A DNA stretch of 64,000 nucleotides. Source: PALSA-600 sp037142875. GTDB lineage: Bacteria > Actinomycetota > Thermoleophilia > Gaiellales > Gaiellaceae. The position numbers and the translations under genes are program-made. Every line of letters begins with the position of its first letter. Position 1 is the stretch's first letter. The DNA lies in assembly GCA_037142875.1 (NCBI GenBank), contig JBAWZV010000001.1, positions 124,001 to 188,000 of the forward strand. The letters are read 5' to 3'. Positions 50,680 to 58,349 of the stretch are shown piece after piece. The notes under the pieces are model-generated. The model searched no databases and was not told the origin of the DNA. It worked only from the letters and a program-made list of their open reading frames with translations.

Positions 50680-52299
50680 GTGCTCGTGCTGCTCGGCATC
50701 GGTTTCCTCGCAGGCATGGTGACCGCGGTCTCCCCGTGCGTCCTGCCGGTGCTCCCCGTGCTGCTCGCCGGCGGTGCGACCGGCCGCAGGCCACTTCGGA
50801 TTATCGCGGGGCTCACTGCGAGCTTCGTGCTGTTCACACTGTTTGCGTCGTGGCTCCTCGGAACACTCGGTCTACCGCCGGATCTGCTGCGCAACGCAGC
50901 AATCGCACTCCTGCTCGTGCTGGCAGCGACGCTGCTCGTGCCGAAGCTCGGGCTCCTTCTCGAGCGCCCGTTCGCGCGCCTGACGCGGTTCCGGTCGGGC
51001 GGCGGGGGATTCGTGCTCGGCGCCTCGCTCGGGCTCGTATTCGTCCCGTGTGCGGGGCCTGTCCTCGCGGCCGTCACGGTGGTGGCGGCCAGCAACCATG
51101 TCGGGTGGCGAGCGGGTGCACTCACAGCCGCGTATGCGCTTGGTGCGGCGCTTCCGATGCTCGCGATCGCGATCGGGGGGCGCGGGATCGCGACGCGGCT
51201 CCGCTCACAGGCACCGGTGCTTCGTCTCGGGTCGGGCATCGCGATCGGCGGTGTCGCTATCGGACTCGCCTTCAATCTCGACGGCCGCTTCCAGACGGCG
51301 CTCCCGGGCTACACAAGTGCCTTCCAGCAGCGCATCGAGGGAAGCTCCGTGGCGCAGAAGCAGCTCGCACAAGTGACCGGCAGCACGCCGCTCCACGCGA
51401 CGACGACCGCCGGGTCGCTTCCGGACTATGGCGTTGCGCCTGCCCTGCACCCCGGCGGGGACTGGATCAACTCGCCGCCGCTCACACTCTCCGGGCTCCG
51501 CGGCAAGGTCGTGTTGCTCGACTTCTGGACGTACTCGTGCATCAACTGTCTGAGGACGCTGCCCCACGTTGAGGCGTGGGACGCCGCGTATCGCAAGGAC
51601 GGCCTCGTCATCATCGGCGTCCATACTCCCGAGTTCGCCTTCGAGCACGTCTCCTCGAACGTTCGAGCAGCCGTGGAACGGCTCGGTGTCGCGTACCCGG
51701 TCGTTCAGGACAACGCGTTTGGGACGTGGAACGCGTACGGCAACCGGTACTGGCCCGCCGAGTACCTGATCGATCGCGCCGGGCACGTCCGCGAGGCTCA
51801 CTTCGGTGAGGGCGACTATGACACCACCGAGCAGTCGATCAGAACGCTCCTCGGGATCGTCGGAGCGCACGCCGAGGCGGTTCCCGAGCTGCTCCCGGAC
51901 GGCCCACGCACGCCCGAGTCCTACCTGGGATACGTGCGCATCGATCGCGGGCGCTACGTCGGATCCCACCTCGTGCCGAATCACGTCGTCAGCTACAGGA
52001 GCCCGGTCTCACCGACACTCAACTCCTTCGGTTACACCGGGCGCTGGCGCGTCGAGCGGCAGCGGATTGTCGCCGTGGCAAGCGCTGGGCTCACACTCCA
52101 CTTCCGCGCGCGGGACGTCTACCTCGTCCTCGGCGGTCGCGGAACCGTCGACGTGCAGATTGCAGGTGAGCCTGTGCACGCCGTGACGGTCGACTCCGTG
52201 AGGCTCTATACGGTCTCAAGCTCAGAGGCGACGAGGAGCGCAATCGCCCATCTGCGGTTCACGCCTGGCGTGCAGGCGTACGCGTTCACCTTCGGCTGA
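50680..52299 (+). CDS. dipZ: DipZ-type CcdA-thioredoxin fusion protein
   Basis: This 539-aa protein joins a CcdA membrane domain (residues 1-200, six spans, with the redox cysteines C20 in AVSPCVLP and C124 in FVPCAGPV) to an extracytoplasmic thioredoxin domain (about 265-400, CINC at 287-290). The C-terminal module of about 135 residues resembles the carbohydrate-binding-like domain of mycobacterial DipZ. It passes electrons from cytoplasmic thioredoxin to proteins outside, for example in cytochrome c maturation, which fits the c-type cytochrome at 6656. GTG 50680 is the first in-frame start. Confidence 0.93.
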   Translation: MLVLLGIGFLAGMVTAVSPCVLPVLPVLLAGGATGRRPLRIIAGLTASFVLFTLFASWLLGTLGLPPDLLRNAAIALLLVLAATLLVPKLGLLLERPFARLTRFRSGGGGFVLGASLGLVFVPCAGPVLAAVTVVAASNHVGWRAGALTAAYALGAALPMLAIAIGGRGIATRLRSQAPVLRLGSGIAIGGVAIGLAFNLDGRFQTALPGYTSAFQQRIEGSSVAQKQLAQVTGSTPLHATTTAGSLPDYGVAPALHPGGDWINSPPLTLSGLRGKVVLLDFWTYSCINCLRTLPHVEAWDAAYRKDGLVIIGVHTPEFAFEHVSSNVRAAVERLGVAYPVVQDNAFGTWNAYGNRYWPAEYLIDRAGHVREAHFGEGDYDTTEQSIRTLLGIVGAHAEAVPELLPDGPRTPESYLGYVRIDRGRYVGSHLVPNHVVSYRSPVSPTLNSFGYTGRWRVERQRIVAVASAGLTLHFRARDVYLVLGGRGTVDVQIAGEPVHAVTVDSVRLYTVSSSEATRSAIAHLRFTPGVQAYAFTFG

Positions 52300-52302
52300 C
52301 GG

Positions 52303-53196
52303 CTACTGGTCGTCGCGAGCGGCGGCGTCGCCGCCGTCCGCCTCGCGCTCGCGCAGAAAACGGGTGAGCTCGGCAGCCAACGCATCTCCGGAGGGAAGCT
52401 CGCTGTCGTCGTCGATGTCATCTGCCCGGTTCTCGAGCTCGTCGACGTACGCGGCCGTCTCCTCGTCGGCATCGACCGCCTCGCTCACCTGGCGCATGTA
52501 GGCATCGCTCGCGTCCGCGAGCTCTGTCGTATCTAACGGCAGATCAAGAAGGGTGGCAAGCCGATCGCAGAGGGCCTTCGCAGCTCGTGGTGAGGGGGTG
52601 AGCGAGACGTAGTGGGGCACCGCAGCCCAGAGCGAGACCGACGGAATCCCTGCAACCCGGCAGGCGTCATGGAGCACACCGACGACACCGGTCGGCCCTT
52701 CGTAGCGTGAGGCCTGCAGCTCGAGCTCCTCGACGAGTGTCGGGTCGGACGTGCTCGCCGTCACCGGCGACGGGCGCGTATGCGGAACGTCGGCGAGAAG
52801 GGACCCCACCGTGACGACCATCGTGACGTCGAGCTCCTGCGCGAGTCGCGTGACCTCGTTCGTGAAGCTGCGCCAGCGGAGGTTCGGCTCGGTACCGGTA
52901 AGGAGCACGACGTCCCGGTCGCCGCGCGGCAGTCGCGCGAAGTGGAAGGTGTTCTCCGGCCAGTCGATGCGACGCACGATCCCGTCGACGAGGGAGATCT
53001 GCGGCCTCGTGGACTGGAAGTCAAAGTACGTCTCGGCGTCAAGCTCGGCGAACTTCTCGGCGCGCCATGTCCGTGCGAGGAACGAGGTCGCCATCGAGGC
53101 TCCATGTCCGCCGTCGTTCCAGCCGCGAAACGAGCAGATCAGCACCGGCGAGCGGAGGTCGGGCCGCTGGTCGAGGCGAAGCTCGCCGTCTTCCAT
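52303..53196 (-). CDS. PAC2 family protein (proteasome assembly chaperone fold)
   Basis: This 297-aa protein matches the PAC2 pattern, with PVLICSFRGWNDGGHGAS near 17-34, VVLLTGTEPNLRWRSF near 96-111, TVGSLLADVPHTRPSPV near 129-145 and GVVGVLHDACRVAGIPSVSLWA near 169-190. The C-terminus is rich in acidic residues. In eukaryotes PAC2 assists proteasome assembly, but the bacterial role is unproven, though actinobacteria often have proteasomes. ATG 53196 overlaps the upstream ctaA stop (TGATG). Confidence 0.9.
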   Translation of the reverse strand: MEDGELRLDQRPDLRSPVLICSFRGWNDGGHGASMATSFLARTWRAEKFAELDAETYFDFQSTRPQISLVDGIVRRIDWPENTFHFARLPRGDRDVVLLTGTEPNLRWRSFTNEVTRLAQELDVTMVVTVGSLLADVPHTRPSPVTASTSDPTLVEELELQASRYEGPTGVVGVLHDACRVAGIPSVSLWAAVPHYVSLTPSPRAAKALCDRLATLLDLPLDTTELADASDAYMRQVSEAVDADEETAAYVDELENRADDIDDDSELPSGDALAAELTRFLREREADGGDAAARDDQ

Positions 53197-54089
53197 CAGG
53201 CCATCCTACTCGGCCTCATCAGGATCGCGGTGAAGACGACCATCGCCGCCCAGAGGGCCCCGGCGAGCGAGACGTGCACGAGCACAAGGCCCCATGGCAG
53301 GTGCGGATGAATCCGGTACTGCACCTCGCCGACGACCATCTGGAGCCCGAGCACCACAAGGACGCCGAGCGCGGCCCTGAGGTTGCGGTTGTGGTTTCGC
53401 AGAAGCCAGACGAGGATGATCGCGAACCCGATCGCGAACACCGCGGTGGCACGGACGTGCAGCCAGAGAGCCGGATGGAGCGACCACACGCGAGGCACGA
53501 CGGTGCTTCCGGAGTGAGGACCAGCGGCGGTCGCAATCGTCCCGGTGACGACGAGAACAGCGCAGGCGGCCGCGACCAGGAGCGTGATCGACTGGATCGC
53601 CGGCGGCACCGGTGCGCCCCGGATCCCGTAGGCGTCGACCGCCACGACGACTCCGAGTGTCAGGATGACGATTGAGAGGAGGAAGTGGCTCAGCACCAGC
53701 CAGGGATTGAGGTGGTAGTAGACGGTGACTGCGCCGAGCGGGGCCTCGGCAAGGGTGAGCAGAAAGATTCCCCAGACCGACCGGCGCGCCCAGCGCGGCG
53801 TCGTCTTCGCGAGGTACGCGGCGACGAGCAGCACGAGCGTGAGGATGATCGCCGCGCCTGCGACCAGCCGGTTCGTGAACTCGACCGTGGAGTGGAAGCC
53901 CTGCGTCGGGAGCGGGTTTCCGGCGGTGCAGCCCGGCCAGTGCTCACAGCCGAGCCCGGAGCCCGTCAGCCGGACGGTCGCGCCGCTCGCGATGATCACG
54001 AGGAGGCCGAGTGCGTTTGCGAGAGCGAGCCGTCGGAAAGCGCGTTCAGAGACCGCGAACCGGCGAGACCGCGGCAGCGAGGGCTCCAT
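53196..54089 (-). CDS. ctaA: Heme A synthase (COX15/CtaA)
   Basis: This 297-aa protein has eight predicted spans and oxidises heme O to heme A for cytochrome oxidase. Features are the SGATVRLTGSGLGCEHWPGC start (39-58), with the cysteine pair in GCEHWPGC forming a disulfide, HSTVEFTNRLVAG near 66-78, WLVLSHFLLSI near 128-138 and SLHPALWLHVRAT near 199-211, which supply the axial His ligands. ATG 54089 matches the family start; the longer frame runs through the leader. An inverted repeat lies upstream (54126-54171). Confidence 0.94.
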   Translation of the reverse strand: MEPSLPRSRRFAVSERAFRRLALANALGLLVIIASGATVRLTGSGLGCEHWPGCTAGNPLPTQGFHSTVEFTNRLVAGAAIILTLVLLVAAYLAKTTPRWARRSVWGIFLLTLAEAPLGAVTVYYHLNPWLVLSHFLLSIVILTLGVVVAVDAYGIRGAPVPPAIQSITLLVAAACAVLVVTGTIATAAGPHSGSTVVPRVWSLHPALWLHVRATAVFAIGFAIILVWLLRNHNRNLRAALGVLVVLGLQMVVGEVQYRIHPHLPWGLVLVHVSLAGALWAAMVVFTAILMRPSRMA

Positions 54090-54125
54090 GGAGCGCAACT
54101 GTACCGGCGAGGTCGCGCGCTGCCA

Positions 54126-54171
54126 GATCGAACAAGAAGGAGAGAAGGAACTGCAGCTGCCCTGTTCGATC
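54126..54171. promoter_or_regulatory. 9-bp inverted repeat upstream of ctaA
   Basis: GATCGAACA (54126-54134) and TGTTCGATC (54163-54171) are perfect complements 28 nt apart, with a GCAGCTGC palindrome in the centre. It lies 37 nt before the ctaA ATG. This could be a paired operator or a long-loop hairpin in the leader. Confidence 0.45.
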
Positions 54172-54200
54172 ACCGTTCGAAGATCGCTGCCGCCCGGGAA

Positions 54201-54235
54201 GGCGCGTGGCGGGACCCCGTGACCCGCCACGCGCC
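54201..54235 (-). terminator. Terminator after the XRE-TPR/peptide operon
   Basis: GGCGCGTGGCGGG and its exact complement CCCGCCACGCGCC form a 13-bp perfect stem with a 9-nt loop, 21 nt beyond the peptide stop on the minus strand and followed by TTCCC. It separates the operon from ctaA. Confidence 0.65.
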
Positions 54236-54256
54236 GGAGCGGTAGTCAACGAGCAA

Positions 54257-54382
54257 TTAGTGTCCGTCGAAGAAGCCGTAGGGCGTGATGCTGATCCCCT
54301 TGGCCCCCAGCACCGCTGCGACGACGGCCAGCACCAGCACGAGCGAGCGCTTGCCGGCGACAGCTGTCATGAGCTTCGCCAT
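54257..54382 (-). CDS. 41-aa exported-looking peptide following the XRE-TPR regulator
   Basis: The peptide starts MAKLMTAVAGKRSLVLVLAV, has a hydrophobic core (residues 13-32) and ends in a 10-12 residue polar/aromatic tail (SITPYGFFDGH). It has a very strong GAGGAGAGGGGG binding site 10 nt before the ATG. It sits 21 nt downstream of the XRE-TPR gene on the same strand, with a strong terminator just after it, so the two are one transcript. This is the layout of RRNPP-type regulator and propeptide pairs, in which the tail is released and sensed by the TPR domain. Alternatively it could be a small membrane protein. No family was recognised. Confidence 0.65.
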   Translation of the reverse strand: MAKLMTAVAGKRSLVLVLAVVAAVLGAKGISITPYGFFDGH

Positions 54383-54403
54383 GGTCTTCACCCCCTCTCC
54401 TCG

Positions 54404-55744
54404 CTAGAACCGGAAATCCTGAAGCGTCTCGGCCGCGCGGCGGTAGAGCGCAGCCGCCTGCCGATCATCGCCGCGGCACTGGGCCAGGTCGCCCTGGGCG
54501 ACCCACGCGGCGGCTCGATGCGACCCGGACGAGAGCTTCGCGAGCGCGTCTTCGGCGAGCGCGAGCTCTGTCTCGGCCTCGTCGAGTCGATCCTGTGCGA
54601 GTAGTGCGCGTCCAAGCACAAGCTGGGCGTTGCCGTACTCGTCAAGCTTGTCGTCGCGGCCCGCCAGCCGGACGAGCGCGTTGCGCGCGTGCTCCTCTGC
54701 CGCAACGGCGTCGCCGGTGCGGAGATAGACCTGAGCGAGGGAGGAGACGACCGTGGCGACGTCGTCGTCGTTGCCATGCGCAACAACCATCGCATAGGCC
54801 TCGTTGAGACGCGCGATCGCCTTCTCGGGCTTGCCGAGAAGAAAGTCGAGGCCACCAAGATTGTTCAGAAGGCGACCGACAAGCATGTTGTCGGAGAGCT
54901 CCTCGAATTGACCCTTCGCCCGCTCGGCATACGTGCGAGCGAGCACCCAGTGCCCGTCGCGCTCCGCGATCAGCGATGCCTGGAAGTACGCCTCGCCGAG
55001 CGCCTTTGTGTCCTGCATCGACTCCGCGAGCTGGAGAGCCTGATCGACGTCCTCACGCGCCGCCTCGTAGTCGCGCTGCCTGCGATAGCAGCGTGAGCGC
55101 CAGGTGTGGATGTCGACGCGGAGTCGGTCGGAGGGCAGCGAGGAGCGCTCGATCAGCGTGAGGGACTCGGCGAACAGCGCGACGGCGCTCGCAACGCTCG
55201 AGATCAGGTACCGAGCGACGCCGAGACGGAACAGGACCTCGGCCCGGTCGAGGTCCGAGAAGGCAGGCCCTTCGCTGAGCCGACGCGCCTGCTCGAACAG
55301 GTCGATCGCGGCGCGGACGTCGCCATTGTGGGCGCGAGCCCACGCCTCTCCTGAGAGCACCCTGACCTGCAGTTCGATCGCCCCGGTGGCAACCACGGCT
55401 GCCAGCGCGTCGGTGTACTCGCGGATCGCCCGCTCATACTCACGCTGTTCGGTCAGCGCCTCGGCACGGGCGAGAATGGCCTCGGCGCGGGCGCGCTCGT
55501 CGGTCGAGACACCGTTGGCGAGAAATGTTGCGTCGACGCCGAGGCGAGCAGCGAGCCAGTCGATCGTCTCCTGGGTCGGACGCGTCTTCCCCCGCTCGAT
55601 CTGCGAGATGTACTCCTTGGAGAACCGCTCGCCGGCGAGATCGGTCTGGGTGAGACCGGCTGAGACGCGCAACTGGCGCAGCCGCTCGCCAAGGCGGGAG
55701 CCCCGGGGGAGGGCGGGCGAGAGACGATTCGAACGACTCGGCAT
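54404..55744 (-). CDS. XRE-type HTH regulator with C-terminal TPR domain
   Basis: This 446-aa protein has an XRE helix-turn-helix (residues 18-72, RLGERLRQLRVSAGLTQTDL and FSKEYISQIERGKTRPT) and an all-helical TPR superhelix of about nine repeats (85-446, for example LARTYAERAKGQFEELSDN). This is the architecture of peptide-binding RRNPP regulators such as PlcR and Rgg, although TPR partners can also be proteins. ATG 55744 was chosen because the longer frame runs over the palindrome and promoter region. A palindrome 46 nt upstream may be its own operator. Confidence 0.85.
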   Translation of the reverse strand: MPSRSNRLSPALPRGSRLGERLRQLRVSAGLTQTDLAGERFSKEYISQIERGKTRPTQETIDWLAARLGVDATFLANGVSTDERARAEAILARAEALTEQREYERAIREYTDALAAVVATGAIELQVRVLSGEAWARAHNGDVRAAIDLFEQARRLSEGPAFSDLDRAEVLFRLGVARYLISSVASAVALFAESLTLIERSSLPSDRLRVDIHTWRSRCYRRQRDYEAAREDVDQALQLAESMQDTKALGEAYFQASLIAERDGHWVLARTYAERAKGQFEELSDNMLVGRLLNNLGGLDFLLGKPEKAIARLNEAYAMVVAHGNDDDVATVVSSLAQVYLRTGDAVAAEEHARNALVRLAGRDDKLDEYGNAQLVLGRALLAQDRLDEAETELALAEDALAKLSSGSHRAAAWVAQGDLAQCRGDDRQAAALYRRAAETLQDFRF

Positions 55745-55790
55745 GAGGCTGAAGTGTGACCGACGTTTCGCGTCGGCGCAATCCCCCGAA

Positions 55791-55805
55791 AGAGACAGTG
55801 TCTCT
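55791..55805. promoter_or_regulatory. Perfect palindrome AGAGACA-G-TGTCTCT (operator candidate)
   Basis: A 7-bp perfect dyad around one base lies 46 nt upstream of the XRE-TPR start. On the minus strand it overlaps a TTTAGA hexamer (55809-55804) that could be the -10 of that gene, so binding would block transcription. The symmetry fits an XRE-type dimer site. Confidence 0.55.
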
Positions 55806-55855
55806 AAAGGCGAGTGTTCGAGCCGATTGCGAGTGAAGTATTCATCGCCACGAAC

Positions 55856-55876
55856 ACTTGACACGTTCACTTGACA
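55856..55876. repeat. Tandem direct repeat ACTTGACA, 13-nt period
   Basis: ACTTGACA occurs at 55856-55863 and 55869-55876, with an upstream copy of the inverse relationship AGTGTTCG (55813-55820) matching CGAACACT (55851-55858). The second copy contains the -35 of a rightward promoter. The spacing is short of a full helix turn plus 3 nt, which is compatible with cooperative regulator binding. Confidence 0.55.
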
Positions 55877-55899
55877 AGAGCTCCGCGCGCTCCTACAGT
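55871..55899 (+). promoter_or_regulatory. Consensus promoter reading rightward with no downstream gene
   Basis: TTGACA (55871-55876), a 17-nt spacer and TACAGT (55894-55899) form the best sigma-70 match in this window. The only thing downstream before a terminator and the converging TetR gene is about 70 nt with no ORF. Confidence 0.65.
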
Positions 55900-55904
55900 G
55901 CGAG

Positions 55905-55976
55905 CACCTTGCACCCGGCCGTCAGGCCGTCGTGTAGGGGGAGCCCCGGGTGTCGCAGCCGGGGCTCTTTCCATTT
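55905..55976 (+). ncRNA. Candidate small RNA, about 70 nt
   Basis: A consensus promoter (55871-55899) points at this segment and a textbook terminator hairpin with a T-tract closes it at 55976. No reading frame with a ribosome binding site fits inside, and the next gene is on the opposite strand. This promoter-terminator pair with nothing coding between is what an independent small RNA looks like. The exact 5' end is an estimate, 6 nt past the -10. The target is unknown. It lies opposite the XRE-TPR regulator, sharing its control region. Confidence 0.5.
55941..55976 (+). terminator. Rho-independent terminator (rightward)
   Basis: GAGCCCCGG (55941-55949) pairs perfectly with CCGGGGCTC (55959-55967) over a 9-nt loop and is followed by TTTCCATTT. 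The T-rich run is on the plus strand, so it serves rightward transcription and not the TetR gene on the other strand. Confidence 0.7.
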
Positions 55977-55987
55977 GTGGGGAGTCG

Positions 55988-56578
55988 CTAGCGCTGCATC
56001 CACTCGCGGCGGGACGCCTGGACGCGCTCGAGGTCATCGCCGAGGAGCCCACCAAGGCGGTGGTCGATCGTCGCGAGCAGCCCGCCGGAGACGAACACCC
56101 ACGCCTCCGCGACCGGATCCCGGTCGGGGTGGATGACCCCCTCGGCCTGGCCGCGGCGAATCACCCCGGCAAAGAACTCGTGCATCTCGCGGATCTGCCC
56201 GCGAACCGCCTTGGCGATCACCGCGTCCTCGGATGCCTCGGCGAGCGACTGGATCCAGAGATCGACGATCCGGAGCTTCGCGCGCCTGGCCATGTAGGCG
56301 TCGGAGACTGCTCCGAGGCAGCGCCCGGGGTCGTCGGCGAGTGCCTGCTCGGCAACCTCCCGAAATCCCCGCCAGGCCTCGTCGAGGCAGGCAAGGTAGA
56401 GGTCGCGCTTCGAACCGAAGTGCCGGTAGAGGATCGGCTCGCTGATCCTGGCGTCGCGCGCGATCTCCGCGGTCGTGGCGCCGCGGTAGCTCTTCTTGAA
56501 GAAGACGCGGCACGCGCTGTCGAGCACGGCCGCCCGCCGCGCCTGCGCCGTGAGCCGCGGACGCGTCGTCGCATTCAA
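55988..56578 (-). CDS. TetR family transcriptional regulator
   Basis: This 196-aa regulator has a TetR helix-turn-helix (residues 15-60, RAAVLDSACRVFFKKSYRGA and onward, ISEPILYRHFGSKRDLY) and a helical ligand-binding domain. It starts at TTG 56578, 3 nt after the MFS stop, so it is encoded downstream of the transporter it probably regulates. Dyads at 58043-58077 in front of the MFS gene are likely binding sites. The inducer is unknown and may be the pump substrate. Confidence 0.9.
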   Translation of the reverse strand: MNATTRPRLTAQARRAAVLDSACRVFFKKSYRGATTAEIARDARISEPILYRHFGSKRDLYLACLDEAWRGFREVAEQALADDPGRCLGAVSDAYMARRAKLRIVDLWIQSLAEASEDAVIAKAVRGQIREMHEFFAGVIRRGQAEGVIHPDRDPVAEAWVFVSGGLLATIDHRLGGLLGDDLERVQASRREWMQR

Positions 56579-56581
56579 GCC

Positions 56582-58024
56582 CTAGCCCGCCTCGACGAAG
56601 ACCGGCTGGGTCTCTGGCTCCGGGTGATGGACGCGCCGCAACGTGAGCGCGGCGATCAGCGCTCCCACGATCGCGATCGCTGCGGCGGTCTCGAGTGCGT
56701 GGTGGAAGCCATCGAGGAACGGCGTCGGCTGCGTCTCGCCGGCCGCTAGCCCGCCCGAGACACCGGCGGCGACGATCGCACCCATGACCGCGATGCCAAG
56801 CGAGCCGCCCACCTGGCGCATGCTGTTCAGGACGGCCGAACCGACACCGGCCTTGTCCCGACGAACCGAGCCCATCGCCGCCGCTGTAACGGGAGCCATC
56901 GCAGCAGACATGCCGACGCCGCCAAGCAGCATCCCCGGCAGGAGGCCCCAGAAGGTCTCGTGCGCGCCCATCCGGGAGAAGACGAGCAGGGAGGCAGTCA
57001 CGGTCACCATCCCGACCGTCACAAGCGGGCGAGGGCCGATCCGGTCCGAGAGCTTTCCGGCCAGCGGAGCGAGGATGATGATCAGCACCGTCCAGGGCAG
57101 AAAGCTCGCCCCCGCCTGCGTCGGGGAGTACCCGAGGACCTGCTGGATGTAGAGCGACACGTAGAAGAAGACGCCGAACATCGCGAGCCCGACGAGGAGC
57201 ATGACGGCGTTCGCGCCAGAGAACGTGCTGTTCTTGAACAGCGACAGGTCGAGCATCGGAAGCCGCTGATGGCGTTCCAGGAGGATGAACACGGCGAGCG
57301 CCACGGCGCCAACCGCGAACGCCAGCAGGATCCGGTTCGACGTCCAGCCGTAGTTGTTTGCCTCGATCAGCGCGTAGCTCACCGCGAACAGCCCGAGAGC
57401 CGAGGTGAAGAGCCCCGGGAGATCCGGGCGCTGCTCGTGCGAGGTGTCCCGCGACTCGGTGATGAAGGCGTACGCCGCCGCGATCGCGATCGCGCCAACC
57501 GGGATGTTGATGAAGAAGATCCAGCTCCAGTTGATCTGCTGGGTGAGGATCCCGCCGACGAGCGGACCGATCGCGAGTGCCAGGGCCGAGACGCCTGCCC
57601 AGATCCCGATCGCCGTCCCACGCTCCCGCGGCGGGAACGTGACTGTGATGATCGAGAGGGTCGCCGGGTTCATCAAGGCAGCGCCGAGCCCCTGGACGAC
57701 CCGGGCGGCGATCAGCACCGTTGCGGTGCCAGCGAGACCGCAGGCGAGCGACGAGCCGGTGAAGATGACGAGACCGATGACGAAGATCCGCCGTCGCCCG
57801 AAGAGGTCGGCGAGCTTGCCACCTGTGAGCATGAAGGCGCCGAACGTGAGTGCGTAGCCTGCGACGACCCACTCGAGCTCCGAGATCTTCAGGTGGAGCG
57901 AGCTCTGCATCGCGGGCAGCGCCACGTTCACGACGGTGTTGTCGAGCATGATCATGAAGAGGCCGAACGCCACTGCTCCGAGCGTCCACCACTTCCGGTT
58001 CTCGTCGGTCACGAGATGCTTCAT
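56582..58024 (-). CDS. MFS drug efflux transporter, DHA2 (EmrB/QacA) family
   Basis: This 480-aa protein has 14 predicted spans. It carries the DHA2 motifs: FMIMLDNTVVNVALPAM near 22-38 (motif D1), LTGGKLADLFGRRRIFVIG near 65-83 (motif A) and AARVVQGLGAALMNPATL near 105-122 (motif B). It exports toxic organic compounds using proton motive force. ATG 58024 follows an AAGGAA site. The promoter region contains repeated TAAGTTAG sequences bound, presumably, by the TetR encoded downstream. Confidence 0.92.
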   Translation of the reverse strand: MKHLVTDENRKWWTLGAVAFGLFMIMLDNTVVNVALPAMQSSLHLKISELEWVVAGYALTFGAFMLTGGKLADLFGRRRIFVIGLVIFTGSSLACGLAGTATVLIAARVVQGLGAALMNPATLSIITVTFPPRERGTAIGIWAGVSALALAIGPLVGGILTQQINWSWIFFINIPVGAIAIAAAYAFITESRDTSHEQRPDLPGLFTSALGLFAVSYALIEANNYGWTSNRILLAFAVGAVALAVFILLERHQRLPMLDLSLFKNSTFSGANAVMLLVGLAMFGVFFYVSLYIQQVLGYSPTQAGASFLPWTVLIIILAPLAGKLSDRIGPRPLVTVGMVTVTASLLVFSRMGAHETFWGLLPGMLLGGVGMSAAMAPVTAAAMGSVRRDKAGVGSAVLNSMRQVGGSLGIAVMGAIVAAGVSGGLAAGETQPTPFLDGFHHALETAAAIAIVGALIAALTLRRVHHPEPETQPVFVEAG

Positions 58025-58042
58025 CGGTAGTTCCTTCCCCCG

Positions 58043-58077
58043 TAAGTTAGTTGGCACTAAGTTAGCAGCCCCTAACT
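58043..58077. promoter_or_regulatory. TetR operator candidates upstream of the efflux gene
   Basis: TAAGTTAG is repeated at 58043-58050 and 58058-58065, and AGTTAG (58060-58065) with CTAACT (58072-58077) forms a perfect 6-bp inverted repeat over a 6-nt spacer. They lie 19-54 nt before the MFS start, where repressor binding would block transcription. TetR-family sites usually have this dyad form. Confidence 0.6.
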
Positions 58078-58118
58078 CGGCAGGTCAACCGCACGGCTTC
58101 TCGCGCTATGCTCGGCGC

Positions 58119-58349
58119 GTGAGCAACCGCGGGCTCCGGGCCATCCTGATCGGCCTCCTCGCCGCCGCGGCAGGCCTCAACGTCGCCGGCAACAAGAGCG
58201 GCCAGGGCTGGCTTGTCGCCCTCTCCTTCACGTGCTTCTTCATCGCAGCAAGCCTCATCCTCGGAGCGCGACGCCGGGCGCGTGCTAGCGTTTTCGCCCG
58301 AGAGGAGAAAACCGGGGCAGATGCGGATCGCGCTCGCTCAGATCAATAG
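58119..58349 (+). CDS. Small two-span membrane protein, unknown function
   Basis: This 76-aa protein has two hydrophobic segments (residues 6-22 and 31-49, GWLVALSFTCFFIAASLIL) and a basic/acidic C-terminal tail. The start is GTG 58119. A TATGCT hexamer ends 6 nt before it, indicating a leaderless mRNA. Its last 29 nt overlap the NAD synthetase gene in another frame, so the two are linked. I do not recognise a family. Confidence 0.65.
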   Translation: MSNRGLRAILIGLLAAAAGLNVAGNKSGQGWLVALSFTCFFIAASLILGARRRARASVFAREEKTGADADRARSDQ

